Source: Sisyra terminalis
Lineage: Eukaryota; Arthropoda; Insecta; Neuroptera; Sisyridae
Reading direction: 5' to 3'
NCBI GenBank assembly: GCA_958496175.1
Contig: OY292276.1
Coordinates: 11,302,001-11,366,000 of the forward strand
DNA: 64,000 nt
Part shown: positions 10,318 to 22,670 of the stretch, one piece after another
How positions within the stretch are numbered: the first letter of the stretch is position 1
Layout of the letters: every line of letters begins with the position of its first letter
Position numbers and translations under genes: made by a program
Notes under the pieces: model-generated
Database searches by the model: none
Seen by the model: the letters and a program-made list of their open reading frames with translations, nothing else
What the model was told of the DNA's origin: nothing

Positions 10318-11128
10318 AAAGGACATAGGACGATAAGTATAGTGAATCGGCCTCAGAAGGGTATTTGGTTCATAATTTCAGGATATGTTGGTACTATTAA
10401 GATACATTGATTCGGCAAGTTTCAGATCCCTATGTATTACAGTTTCTACAAATATCGAAAAAAGCTGGAAATCAGAAAGAAAAAAAAAAGTTTTCTCAGA
10501 AACTTGTGAATCGATTTATTTGAATGTTGGATATGTTATAGGGACTAATGGTAGCTCTTAGAAAAAAAATAAGAGTTTTACCGGATTATAAGATCCTTGA
10601 AAAAAGAGAGCTTTTTCTTTTAATTTTAATTTTTAGTCATGATACCATTTTGGTACAATTACGAAACTATTTTTTTCGAATTCCCCATCCAATTTCCTTT
10701 ACAGTTTTAGAGTCTTCTAAATCTTAAAAAACGGTACGCCATATTTAAAAAAATTAAAAACCGAAGGAAATGGGATAGGGAATTCGAAAAAAAATAGTTT
10801 CGTAATTGTACCAAAATGGTATCATGATTAAAAATTAAAAGAAAAAACTCTCTTTTTTCAAGGATTTTATGAATCAATAAAGTTCTAATTTTTTTTTCTA
10901 GAAGCTATCATCAGCCTCTAAAACATATCCAAAATTCAAATAAATCGGTTCACAACTTTCTGAGAATTTTTTTTTTCTGATATCCAGCTTTTTTCGATTT
11001 TTGAAGTAATACATAGGGATCTGAAACTTGCCGAATCAATGTATCTTAATAGTACCAACATACCCTGAAATTATCAACCAAATACCTTTCTGGGGCCGAT
11101 TCACTGTACTTATCGTCCTATGTTCTTT
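10318..11128. repeat. 0.8-kb foldback element
   Basis: Arms beginning AAAGGACATAGGACGATAAG and ending in CTTATCGTCCTATGTTCTTT run inwards over several hundred bases, sharing GATTCGGCAAGTTTCAGATC. A further inverted pair around TACCAAAATGGTATCATG lies near the centre. It is a near-complete palindrome without coding capacity. A target duplication is not evident. Confidence 0.8.
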
Positions 11129-12285
11129 AATTTCACCACCAAATAGCCAAAGAACAAAAAAGTGTCATGATTTCTTAAAGATTGTCAAGTTTTAATATTT
11201 TTTGCCAATTAGAGCCTTAATCTTTATTAAAGTTTACATCAGTATAGGTACTACCACTTTAACTCTTGGTAATGATTCCACCTGCAGTACAATTCTATAG
11301 AGAGGCTCTTTAAAAATTAAGGATAATCAACAAAAGGAAATGATAAAAAAATAACCCATTAAAAATTAAAAATTAATTTTACTTAAACCGTAGAAGTTTA
11401 CTTTATAGGGTTTTAGACTTAGTTTCATCACATTCACTTGATCACATAATAAATATGAAAATTTTACCATAAGTATCTAAAATCCTAATGGCATATTGCT
11501 TTATTTAACTATAATGGTAGGGATGAGGAAGTGTAAAAAGCATTTCGAGGGCACCCTGGCGGTTAAGCTACATCACAGATTTACGACGGCACCTCGATAT
11601 TTTAACGAAAGCAACATTTTTAATTATTAATTTTTTCAGTTTCCAGCAGTAGTATTGCTTTAATTAGACTAAAACTTAATTTAATAGTATATGAGAATTA
11701 GTGGTATTTCAGGATTTATTATTAGTTTTTAGCTAATTTAAACAGTAAAATAGTTATAACGTAGTAAAAACACTTGAGCGTAACTGGGGTAAAAAGGTCC
11801 ACGTGGATCTTTTCCTTACTCAGCCACGTGAAGGTTGAATTCAACGCAATCTTTCCAAGCAATGGGCCCATGAAAACTGTATTTTTAACCGAGGGTTCGT
11901 TTATTTCGATTGTTATAATTGTGATTCAGGAAATGATGAATTTGATTGAGTTAAGATAAAGGTATAAAAAATATTACTTATGTTACAATTGATGCCAATA
12001 TTATTATAAAGAAAGAAGAGTTTTATGTTATATTTAAAATGACTGTAATAAAATTTTCTAATTGAAAATCCAGAAATATATCATTGATTCAAATAATGTT
12101 ATTAATACAAAACACCTGCCAGATACTTAAAATAAATACAGGAACTTCTTGCCCCTTAGCCGTCCCTTTTTGCCCCTTACTAAGGGCCAAATAGAGACAG
12201 ACGACAAGGTCTAGAAAAAATGTAAGATGACAAACTTCTACATGGATAGTTCCATTAAAAATTAAATTAAACATGGCCAGATATT
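11129..12285. other. Non-genic DNA
   Basis: No gene or repeat boundary that I can support. The 61-codon plus-strand frame near 11774-11959 has no recognisable domain. Confidence 0.5.
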
Positions 12286-12289
12286 TGTT

Positions 12290-13505
12290 TGTTTGGTTAA
12301 CAATTTGCTTTTCAAATAAGAAATTCCTAACCATCAATTTGGATTCAGGCAAAGCCACTCGACTATTCAACAATGTCACAGAGTAGTCAACACCCATAAA
12401 CGAAGCTATGGAAAATAAAAAGTACTGCCCTTCGGTCTTCCTAGACATAAGTCAGGCTTTCGATAAAGTTTGGCATGACGGTCTACTATACAAAACAAAA
12501 AGATATGTGCCCGCATATCACAAACTTTTATCATCTTACCTGCAAAACCAACAATTCCGAACACGAGTAAATGACAAAACTTCTAGCTATTGCCAAATCA
12601 AATCAGCCGTTCCCCAAGGCAGTGTACTAGGTCCCATTCTTTACCTACTGTACACTGCCGATCTCCCAACAACCACTAATACCTTTATTGGGACATTTGC
12701 TGACGATATAGTCATAATGGCTAGCGATGAATACCATGTGGTTGCAGTAGCTCATCTCCAACACCACATCGCCCTAATTGAAGCTTGGACAGACCAGTGG
12801 AAAATAAAACTGAACGAGGCAAAAACGAAACTGGTCAACTTCCCTCTCAGAAGAGGCAACTGCCCCACCGTTTATGTTTAAGGGGTTGGGTATTTCAGAA
12901 TCGAGTTCGGTAAAATATCTCGGACTTTACCTCGATAAAAGACTTGCCTGGAGAACCCATATAGCAAAAAAGAGAACCCAAACCATGCAGAGGTTCAAAC
13001 AGCTATACTGGCTTATGGGAAGGAAATCCACAATGTCTTTGGAAAATAAACTGCTCCTATACGAGGAGCTCCTATACATAGTTCCGATATGGAGCTATGG
13101 GATTGAATTATGGGCTTGTGCCAGCAAATCAATCACCAAAATGATCCAAAGATGTCAGTCAAAAATTTTACAAGCGATCGCGGATGCGCCATGGTATGTC
13201 ACCAACGATATGCTGCATAAAGACCTGCACATATGTCCGATCTCAGAAATGGTCAAACAAAGAAGTGAAGCTCACTTTATAAGACTGATGGAGTACACAA
13301 ATCCGTTGATGGGGCCACTTCAAAAGCACTGAACCATTAGAAGACTGGAATCAAAAAGAACTCCATATGAGCTGATATCAAAATAGCAGGAAGATGTTCC
13401 CCTGGGAACTTCTTCATCAAGCCATTTGGAGCTCAAAAGCTCCAACCAAGACAACACATTAGCCCATAGTTTACACTAACTGATTATTAATTAAAAAAAA
13501 TAATA
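12290..13505 (+). mobile_element. Jockey-like LINE, second family, truncated
   Basis: RT domains appear in order: HQFGFRQSHSTIQQCHRVV (near 12330), SVFLDISQAFDKVWHDGLLY, SAVPQGSVLGPILYLLYTAD, the catalytic FADDIVIM near 12700-12720, then KYLGLYLDKRLAWRTHI and SYGIELWACASKS. Frameshifts separate at least three pieces (near 12400 and 12870). A 3' untranslated tail ends in an A-rich run near 13490-13505. Sequence identity to the two upstream Jockey copies is low, so this is a separate family. The endonuclease is missing. Confidence 0.85.
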
Positions 13506-13747
13506 GGGTTGGTTTTTACAATATAATACTAAATAGTAAAATTGGACCTTCAAACCTCACCCGACCCTACCTGGCAAATGTTTTTTTTTAATATAATATT
13601 ATAGAGAAACTTCTGGATCAAAAACAATATTATTAAAGAGTTGACACCTTATTGAATAACATTCTTTCATCAATAAAAATTAATAAGTTTCATTTTCTAT
13701 TTATTCATGAGGCAATTAAAAAATCTAACATATTTATATATCGCCAG

Positions 13748-14820
13748 TAGGGTGTCCGTTATTTCCCAAATTGATTTTTTTACAGCGAGCGCCCCCGGAA
13801 TTTTTAGTTTAAGATATAAAAAAAAATATCCAATACAATTAAGCTCTTAATTTCTTGATTAAACCGTGCCGGAATCATGTTACTTTTACCATTTAAATAA
13901 CATGGGATTATTTGACTTTTTACTTTTATTTATTTTTTTCTCAGAAACAAATGTATGAAAAGATTTAAGAACACATTATTCTGACGTAAAATTTGACGTT
14001 CTACAAAAAAGGTCACTAATGAATTTTCGATTAAATCACTCCATTAAAAGTTATTCAACATTTAACTTGTGCCTAATAAAAATCTTGCAATATTTTCAAC
14101 TTTTTGCTCATTTTTAATTTTTGTAACTATAAAATCATTGGAAGAGAAGATAAAAATTATTATCAATAGAGCGCCAGTGATTATTTGTGTTAATTTTAAG
14201 GTTTGAATTGAAAATTAAACAAAAAAAATCATTTTTTGACAATTAAAACAGGTGACATGAGATCCGAATTCGCTATAGTCGTGAAATTCAATTAATCCAG
14301 GACAATTTTTCGAACTTGAATCAATATTTTGTACCTCCGAAGTGAAATTCATACTAATTAATGAGACTATCGACAAAAGTTCAATTAAAATTCGAATTTT
14401 TACCATTTCACCCGACGCTATCTATGAGAAATTTCTTAGAACTTGTAGTCAACAAATTAAATGTTGAATAAATTACAAAATACAAATCAAACAAATTAAT
14501 TCAAGTAAATGTTGAATAACTTTCAATGGAGTGATTTAATCGAAAATTTATAAAAGACCTTTTTTGTAGAGCGTTAAATTTTACGTCAGAATAATTTAAT
14601 TTTAAATCTTTTCATCCATTTGTTTCTGAGAAAAAAAATTAAAAGTAAAAAGTCAAATAATCTCATGTTATTTAAATGGTAAAAGTAACATGATTTCGGC
14701 ACGGTTTAATCAAGAAATTAAGAGCTTAATTGTATTGGATAATTTTTTTTGTATCCTAAACTAAAAATTCAGGGGGCGATCGCTGTAAAAAAATCAACTT
14801 GGGAAATAACGGACACCCTA
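13748..14820. mobile_element. hAT-type foldback element, family A copy 2
   Basis: It has the same TAGGGTGTCCGTTATTTCCC terminus and internal layout as 1551-2621, 1,073 bp long, with an exact 8-bp target duplication ATCGCCAG at 13740-13747 and 14821-14828. It is non-coding. Each arm again has TCTACAAAAAAGG or its complement near 13998 and 14558. Confidence 0.92.
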
Positions 14821-14828
14821 ATCGCCAG

Positions 14829-16128
14829 CTATAGGTTTGTTTTCTTTTTGTTTAAATATAAAACATGTAAACGTTGATTTGTTTGGAATAGTCTAATTTT
14901 AACCATCGAGGTTATTGTAATTTTTACTTTGTTGTGTGTATAAATCTACGCTTCAAAGCTAATTTATTATTTAAAATTTTCGTAATTATATTCTCCTTTG
15001 CATACGATACATTTCATTGTTTGCCAATAAAACATTATGACTGTAAAGTTCAATATAACATTCCCTATACACATACCAACACATAAATATAATATCGTTA
15101 TGGCGGATTTTATTATTTTATTAGCAAATATAAAAGCTTTTCATTTCAAAAACATTCGTTTATTATACGTTTATAGTCTACGTTTCGTTGCCTTTATTTT
15201 TCCATTGTGTTTATCGAAATAGTCTTTTCCATGTACCCACGACAAAGTCTTGTGGCACTAAACAATTTTCGATTTTTTGAAAATTTATTGTGAAACTTTA
15301 TTTTTAGATTGAAATATAAATAAATGCTACAAAAGCCCAGAATAACTTTATGCTGTTCAAATTTTGTACAGTGTAATAATTATCGTCGGTTTTATGCAAT
15401 ATTTGTAATAAAAAGGTATTTTTAATGCGTGTAGGAAGCAATTGATATGTAGATACTAAAATAGCTTTACATTTGCAGTCGTAACAACCTGTAGATTCTC
15501 TATACTCAACTTATAAATAGGTATCATTTGATAAAAATAGAAAGAATATATTCAGAAAGTGAATTAGTTTAGCAAACACTTTACATATATTGGATTTTTT
15601 CTGATATTGATTTAGGTAACGAGAACATTTTTTTTCAAGTCTAAGATATATTAAACTAAATGGTAAATCTTATCAAACATAATTTTGAAGTCGAGGGTAT
15701 AAGGTAGCGTTTTATGATTATGAAATACTCATAATTGACTTTTCAATCGACGTGGAGGACTACAGAACTTTTACTATTTATTTTTGTGTATAACCAGGCG
15801 GCATTTTTCGCAGAGTTTTCCGATTTTGGTGATTCTTTTTTATTTGAATAAGGATTCAAAGAAATTAATCCCACTTAAATTTGAGAAATCCAAATTGTTT
15901 TCCAATGGAGATTAATTAGAGATGATTCATTAATTGGTACAAAATTGTTTTGTTGATTTAAAGCATTCGAAGAACAATTTGGAACTATTGTTTAATGTGA
16001 ATAATTTTCCGCGCTTGGAAAATCGAGGCAAACATTTTTGTATGATTTGTGGATTTCCGTCATCATGAAAGCTCACTAATGAGTCTTAGATTTTTTCTTT
16101 TACTTTACAGAGCTTTGTGAGTAACTAA
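14829..16128. other. Non-genic AT-rich DNA
   Basis: No supportable gene, RNA or repeat end. The small plus-strand frame at 15037-15222 looks like chance. Confidence 0.5.
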
Positions 16129-16131
16129 TTA

Positions 16132-17307
16132 CACTGATCAACAAAATTTTGTAACAAGAAAAGTAAGCAGTAATTTCGAAATATCTACCCAAGCTCTCCA
16201 CAAAATCATATGTATATTAATTTGAGTAGGTCTAGTATCCGTGATATTTTGTAACAATGTCTGTGGTGTTATGAATATTTTGGGAATACAATACAAAATT
16301 GAAGAGTGGCGTTTATTTTTTGATACTTCAAAAAGAAACTTAAAGGTAGTTTTGTTACAATGGTAATAATCTTCCCTCTGTACCGGTAGATTATAGTGCT
16401 AACATGAAAGAATCCTATGAAACAATGAAATTTCTTTTAGAAAAGATTAAATATGACGAACATAAATGGAAAATTTGCGGAAATTTAAAAGTTGTTGCCC
16501 TTTTATTAGGATTGCAACTTGGGTGTACACAATTTTGTTGTTTTCTTTGTGAATGGGACAGTAGGGATAGGGAAAACTATTACGTTAAAAAAAACTTTGT
16601 GAAAGCAATAGATAAAAATGGCGCTGGATTTCAATACCTAAAAGAAAAATTCCCTAAAATCAGTGACGCTAAGATTAAAGAAGGTGTGTTTGTAGGTCCT
16701 CAAATCAGGCAAGTGATAAAAGATGATATACTTAAAAAACAACTCGATGGTCCAGAAAAACCAGCTTGGAAAGCTCTTATAAAAATCCCTGAAAATGTTC
16801 TTGGAAATCACTGATCAAATAACTATAAAACTATTACCGAGGAACTTTTAGAGAATTATAAAGCATTAGGCTGCAATATGTCCTTAAAAATACATTTTTT
16901 ACATTCACATTTAAACTTTTTTCCCCCAAACTTGGGTGCCGTTACTGATAAACACGGGGAAAGATTCCACCAAGACATTTTTACCATAGAAAAACGATAC
17001 CAGGGAAAATGGAATCCAACTATACTGGCAGATTATTGCTGGGGATTACAGAAGGACGTTCCTGATGCAAAATATAGGAGAAAATCAAAAGAAAGTATTT
17101 ATATTAATATTATAACATTGATAAAAATTTAATTTTTCTTAAAATAATTTGTAATTTAAGAAAAGTAAAAAAAAAAGCATATAACAATAAAACTATTCGT
17201 ATCTAAAAGTTTAGACTACTAATTCTACTCTACTTGACCTTATTCCTAACAGAATCAGCCAAAATGTTTCTTGTTACACAGAAAAAAAGTTTTTTTGTTG
17301 ATCAGTG
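16132..17307 (+). mobile_element. CACTA-like DNA transposon remnant
   Basis: The terminal inverted repeats are CACTGATCAACAAAA and TTTTTGTTGATCAGTG, flanked by the 3-bp duplication TTA (16129-16131 and 17308-17310). CACTG ends and a 3-bp duplication fit the CACTA (EnSpm) superfamily. It contains one degenerate gene. At 1.18 kb it is much shorter than an autonomous element, so it is internally deleted. Confidence 0.75.
16404..17132 (+). pseudogene. Transposon-borne insect repeat protein, interrupted
   Basis: One frame runs from at least 16356 to 17131, broken by a single TGA at 16812-16814. It includes WKICGNLKVVALLLGLQLGC, a Cys-rich QFCCFLCEWDSRDREN block, FPKISDAKIKEGVFVGPQIR, MSLKIHFLHSHLNFFPPNLG and DKHGERFHQDIFTIEKRYQG. 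This protein type is very common in insect genomes as multicopy ORFs with no established biochemical role. Its enclosure here by CACTA-like ends with a TTA duplication suggests a transposase-derived fragment. The true N terminus is missing and a frameshift lies upstream of 16356. Confidence 0.7.
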
Positions 17308-17310
17308 TTA

Positions 17311-20300
17311 TCTTAAAACTTCCGTATCCAGGCGATTCCTTATAGGTAAATGTATCTATGATTTAGATTTCATATCGATACAATAATATTAGCCAGATAT
17401 TAAAATTGGAATCTGTGGATAAATTTATAATGCCAATAAAGATCTGTCATCAAGTTTGTTTTTTTCTTTCACATATGGTAAGTTTAAAGCTTATTTTTTC
17501 CAAATAATCAATTTTCTTGGAATATTTAAGTCCTCTTGGACTTCTATCGCTTTATGTGATTTTTGAATATTTCTTGAGTCATCTTTTCTACGTAGTTATT
17601 CCCGGTTTTTCTGCATTTACCTTCCCACCTGATTATATCTTCAATCTCACATTTTTGACGTCCACCAAGCATTAAACTTTTGAAATTTGTAAAAAATAAC
17701 TATGAAATATGTTAGAGCTTTTTTGTAGCTTAAAAACATTGAAAGAAAAATCTAATTTTTCGAGAAAACGCCATTTAAAAAAAACTTCTTTTGGAACATT
17801 TCTAAAAATTTAAGGAATTGTCTAAGAAAAACTGCACCATTAATTGGTGTTTTTTGGTCGAGTCAAATCTCGAGAGATTTGAAAGAAAACATTTTGTCGT
17901 TCGATTATTTTATGGAAAAAAAATATTTCATTTTTGATACTTCAATATATGAATAATACTCCAAATGGAACTTTTTCTTTAAACAGCATTTTTTTTGAAA
18001 ATATGGGTACAACAAAGCTTTTTCTCTTAAATTTCCCGACTTACAAAATCACTAAGAATTGCCATAAAAAGCTTTCAATATTTAGGAAATGTTCCAAATT
18101 GAGCTTTTCTTTAAACGACATTTTCTCGGAAAATATGCAAATGACAAATATTCTTCTTTCAAATTTTTCAAACCACTGTATTTCTTTTTCTTTGGCTTTT
18201 ATCTACAATACTTTATATCAGTTTTGTCAAGAATATGATTACTATTTCAATTTAGAAAATTCATTTTACTAGATTGTCATTATTGGTCATTCTCCCTTTC
18301 GAAAACCTACTGGGGACCTTTTTTAAGAGTTCCTCTGCCTTGCATAGTAAAAAAACTATTGTGACCCTTTAATATATCAAATTTCAATTGGTCAGATCTG
18401 CTTTTAAGATAATTTTCTTGAATTTCCACTTTCCATCTTTATATTACTCCAATCAATAAACTAAATATATGCCTAAAAATTAAAAGGTTATATAACATTG
18501 AACCATTATATTACTTTACCATGATCATATACTCCCTGTATTAGTTAAATATTCGTACATTAACTAGATGGTTAAGTTCTAACCAAATATTATAAAAAAA
18601 ACAACTTTCCTAGTAACCCTTAACCAATAGTTAATCACATTTGGTTAAGTCTCCTTTATGTTCACATAATATTACTTTATATTACGAGTATATAATATAA
18701 TTCCATGGCTTCAATTAATTTTATTAGATTTATGAAGTTAACTGACCACTGACCACCTATCAACTGGCCACGTGCTAATTACCAATAACCTCAATAATTA
18801 ATCAAAAATGGCCGAAAACGCTTAATAAGTATTGCCAACCTAGTACATATGAAATTGTGGATACTAGTTCCAGCTAGTTCATTTTCATATTATAGTTAAC
18901 CTAACCTGATCTAACTTTTCGGTTAGCTAAATATAGTGAAATTAAGCCTAAGTAGGTGGTAACTTCAAAATTTGTTGGAAACATATTTACCCACTTAATA
19001 AAAAAAGAAAATCGAAAATCAAATGTACGTTGCCCGCAAAATTTAAATTTAAAAAGTCATATTACTCTTTACGAAAGTAATTTGGCTTTAATCGTGGTTC
19101 TAATGTGGTTTTAATGTTTGGTAGTTTAAAATAATATTTTTTGAAATTTTTTCTTGATTATCGCAAAATTTTAAAGTTTTTCCCATGTTAAAAATCTTTA
19201 TATGAAAGCATCAATAATGGACATCAGTGGCTTTAAATAATCCTACATAAATTGATAATAAAAAATAAGTTTAACACAAATATTTCTACATTTTCTAAGT
19301 CTTCGTTATTTATTTATGAAATGGAAAACTTCTATTTTGTTCAGCTAAAAACACAACCGTGAATCATAGAAATATTGTAGGTAATATTTATTAAGTGAGT
19401 AAGACACATATTTTAATGTTTGCCGCCTATATAAATGTGAGGATTCAAAAATGTCTATTACTTATTGCCAAGTGGCTAAATTCGCTTTAGTAATTTCGAT
19501 ATACAAGTCACGCAACAGTTTTCATTTGCGTAATTTATTTGATATTTTCTTATTGTTCCGTATAGGAATATAGTCCGTTACATATAGCGTATAATTTGGA
19601 CGCAACTCTTAACACTTTAATTGTAATTTTCATTGCAATAATGCCAAAATAACTTAAGATATCAATTTTGAAAAGAAAAATGAAAGCTCAAGCTTTGATT
19701 AGTGTATTTCATCATAGCTTTTTAGTGACATTTATTTTATTTCATGGCCAGCATTTGACCACTGTAATCATTTTTGTGGTTCGTTTTTATCTATTTTTTG
19801 TCGACCCAATTATTTCTTCATTTTCTACGATCTCTATCCTCTTTTCTCAACCGAAATTATTATAGATTGTTAAATTTTTAAACTCTTTAGTTTGCCTTTC
19901 ATGTATTTCAAATCTTCCAGTGTGATCTGCAACTCCCTTATTTCTTCATTGAGTACCTACTATTCCATAACTTCTCCACTATTTTCCAACTAATTCTACT
20001 TTTTGGTACCTTTATTTTAAAATTAGATCAAACACTAAGTGACAAAACAATTGCAAATAGGAAATATTAAGCTCAAAGCTTTTCTTTACTAATTTATAAA
20101 TTTTTCAAGCGAAATTTCGATCAACTTTCCAAGTATAAGAAAGTCTCATTCCAGATTTTTTTTAAATTATATCTAATTCTTTTTATACCGATAAAAGCAA
20201 TTGTTGCATTACGTTGCATTACGTTGACAAAATCCTTTTAAAAAATAATGGCAAAATAGGCTACTAAAGACTAAATCATTGGTTACAGGGATTGTTATGA

Positions 20301-20716
20301 TTTTTGTTTTCAAATTAATTTCATCAAAAAAAGATTAAAAATTTTTAGCTTTTAAAAATTCATTCCTTACAAATGAGAATCAATTTTTAAAATTGGAAAT
20401 AAAATCGTATTTATGTAAAATATCCTATTGTATAAGTATCCAAATCAATGCTATCAATACGATTTGATTTTCCATCGGCAGTAATCTTGAATCATCCAAT
20501 TAATATTTAAACTTTTGTTAAACTAATGAAAAATTTTAATGTTTCTATTTAAAACTTATAAGTTTTTCCTTGCTTCTAACTCCACAAAAATCTATAGGCA
20601 AAATCAACACAAATATATCAACCCTTCAATCAATTTCAATCAACCCTTTTCAATCAATAAAAATTAGTCTTTTAATAATGAAAATAAGATTTTTTCCGCT
20701 GACTTTGAACAGTTAT
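17311..20716. other. Non-genic DNA, degenerate repeats at 17640-18190
   Basis: No gene is supported. At 17960-18140 two related segments (TTTTTCTTTAAACAGCATTTT and CTTTTCTTTAAACGACATTTT) are direct repeats about 120 bp apart, with an inverted relative near 17745-17800. This explains the 112-codon plus-strand frame at 17934-18272 as repeat sequence. The rest is featureless AT-rich DNA. Confidence 0.5.
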
Positions 20717-20846
20717 ACTGTGTATACAATATATAGAATATATTGCGGTTCAATTTATGTAGTATAATTTAATATAATAATATATAAAAATCATACCATA
20801 AACATAAATTTGAACAGAAGTTCAAACAAAAATATTTGTGACGTAT

Positions 20847-20893
20847 TGCCCAGATACGTATTTCGATTGCCAAGCAATCTTCCTCAGTGGTCA
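20847..20893 (-). ncRNA. Hammerhead ribozyme, Penelope-type, intact core
   Basis: On the minus strand: stem I strand TGACCA, the invariant CTGAGGA (CUGANGA, complement of 20881-20887), stem II GATTGC/GCAATC with a TTG loop, invariant GAAA (20861-20864), self-complementary stem III ATACGTAT, cleavage triplet AUC with C at 20853, then TGGGCA closing stem I (5 of 6 pairs). All conserved core positions are present. The loop-less palindromic stem III is typical of Penelope-associated hammerheads, which tend to act as dimers. Confidence 0.8.
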
Positions 20894-21001
20894 TCGAATA
20901 GTTTGGATCACTCCGTTACTGCTTTGTGTTGATTTACGAAATTGATGGATTCATGAAATGAATCATTACAAAGCAGTTACGGAGTGATCCAAACTACTTG
21001 A

Positions 21002-21048
21002 TGACCACTGAGGAAGATTGCTTAGCAATCAAAATACGTATCTGGGCA
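21002..21048 (+). ncRNA. Hammerhead ribozyme, mutated partner copy
   Basis: It is the mirror copy of the ribozyme at 20847-20893: TGACCA, CTGAGGA, GATTGC/GCAATC, then AAAA instead of GAAA, and ATACGTATC. The invariant G12 of the GAAA box is changed to A, so this copy is predicted to be inactive. Confidence 0.75.
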
Positions 21049-21169
21049 ATACGTCACAAATATTTTTGTTTGAACTTATGTTTATGGAATGATTTTTATA
21101 TATTATTATATTAAATTATACTATATAAATTCGATCGCAATAAATTCTATATATTGTATACACAGTAGT

Positions 21170-22485
21170 CTTTTAATAGTTATTTACTTTAAAATATTTT
21201 TTCTAATGTAAACACTTACATTTAAGTTACTTGTGTTACTACCCTTAAATATTATCTACTATTTCTTAACTTTCCTCCCCCATGTTTTATTTGTGAACTG
21301 AAGTCTAAATAGTTTCAGTATCAACATTAAAATAGGATTCCAAACCATTTAATTTTGCCATTTTCAATAAGCATTTATATTTTTCTTTTTTTATTTAATG
21401 CAAATTTTCATTTTTGTGCGAATGTAAGAGATGAATTTAAAAATAAATCTTTTTTAATGGCTCATCTATCGTTAAATAAGGATCTATCAATGAAAATTTC
21501 AAACTTGGGAATCCAACGATTTAATATGCTAAATTTTAAGAAAGGAATTTTCAAAAGAACTGATACCGAAAAGAAGTTATTGTGGAAGAATTTATGTTTC
21601 AACCAACCATAAGGGTACAAATTCTTCTCAAATTATCCTTTGATTGTTATGATTATAATAAATTTGACTATAAAAAAAAATATTAATTTTTTTATCGGTT
21701 TTCAGTTAAAAAAAATGCTTTTTAAACGCTTTGGCAGAATCCGTAGGTAATTGTTTCAGGACTACAAGTATTGATTCATCAGAAATTAAGTTTCCGAAAA
21801 AACAATGGTCAAAATATAAATTTTACTAATAATTATAATCCTTAAAGTATAACAGATTCTGATGGAGAAAAAAAAAGTACAATTTTTAAACGGAGTCCTC
21901 CAATAGGCACTTCCAAATATTCTAGTTCTTTTTCTTCTTATAGTATTCTATAGTTCTTCCAATTTTCCTTCCAAAAGAACCTATTTCCAGTTATCTTTTC
22001 TTCGATTAATTCTTTTCAATACGTCTGTGTTTTATTTTATCTTTTTATTTGATTTCTAAAAACATATTTCCAGATTTCTAAACTCTTCTGTTGTCTTCCG
22101 TTTTGGCTTCAATATTCTATATTGGCAACAAATAAGAACTTAGATTTTCTAATTTTCCAATAAATTTTCCTTGCCCTTGAAAACGAGAAACACTAAAGGA
22201 AGATCATTATTTTATTAGTTCATGGTTTATCTCTCTAAAGAGTGGTTTTTAGTGCTGCTTTTGTAAAGAAAAATAATCCAAAACTCAATATTTTTATTTC
22301 AAAATTTTTAAACAGTTGAAATGGCTGTGGTTGATCTGTCGCTACTGCCATCTGGACTTTAATAAAGGAACTTTTATTTTAAAAGTTTGGTTGCAAAAAT
22401 ATTTACCGAAGATAAAAAAAAATAGTTTCGTCATTTGAAAAATATTTGTCCTTTCTAAGCCTCTAAAGTTTGACAATTCTTTGGT
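21170..22485. other. Non-genic AT-rich DNA
   Basis: The 85-codon plus-strand frame near 21355-21612 has no recognised domain and starts with a hydrophobic run without gene context. I see no RNA gene or transposon end here. Confidence 0.45.
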
Positions 22486-22531
22486 GGATAATAATATATA
22501 TAAGTCTTTGAGATTCAATTAAAAAATTATT

Positions 22532-22580
22532 TTATTACAACGTGTTTCGACAGTTTTTGACTGCCATCATCAGGTAATAA
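22532..22580 (-). ncRNA. Hammerhead ribozyme (CUGAUGA type), minus arm
   Basis: Minus strand: TTATTAC, CTGATGA (22573-22567), stem II GGCAG/CTGTC with a TCAAAAA loop, GAAA (22548-22545), ACACGT, then T and GTAATAA. GTAATAA pairs perfectly with TTATTAC as 7-bp stem I. Stem III (ACACGT) has one mismatch compared with the plus-arm copy. Confidence 0.72.
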
Positions 22581-22621
22581 TAGTAATAATCATTTTTTAT
22601 TAGATATTTAGATTATTACTA

Positions 22622-22670
22622 TTATTACCTGATGATGACAGCCAAAAACTGTCGAAACGCGTTGTAATAA
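22622..22670 (+). ncRNA. Hammerhead ribozyme (CUGAUGA type), plus arm
   Basis: TTATTAC, CTGATGA (22629-22635), stem II GACAG/CTGTC with loop CCAAAAA, GAAA (22654-22657), palindromic stem III ACGCGT, cleavage triplet GUU, and GTAATAA closing a perfect 7-bp stem I. All invariant core nucleotides are present; GUU is a permitted but weaker cleavage triplet than GUC. Confidence 0.78.

Larger units (their letters stand above)
20717..21166. repeat. Head-to-head Penelope-like terminal repeats
   Basis: A 450-bp inverted repeat has arms starting ACTGTGTATACAATATATAG and a ~100-bp spacer centred near 20935. Each arm holds a hammerhead ribozyme core facing outward. Penelope-like retroelements carry hammerhead ribozymes in their terminal repeats, and such repeats can be inverted. 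No reverse transcriptase remains. Confidence 0.75.

Noticed and set aside
17934..18272. 112-codon plus-strand frame
   Set aside because: It consists of two diverged copies of a ~120-bp repeat, with no recognised domain.
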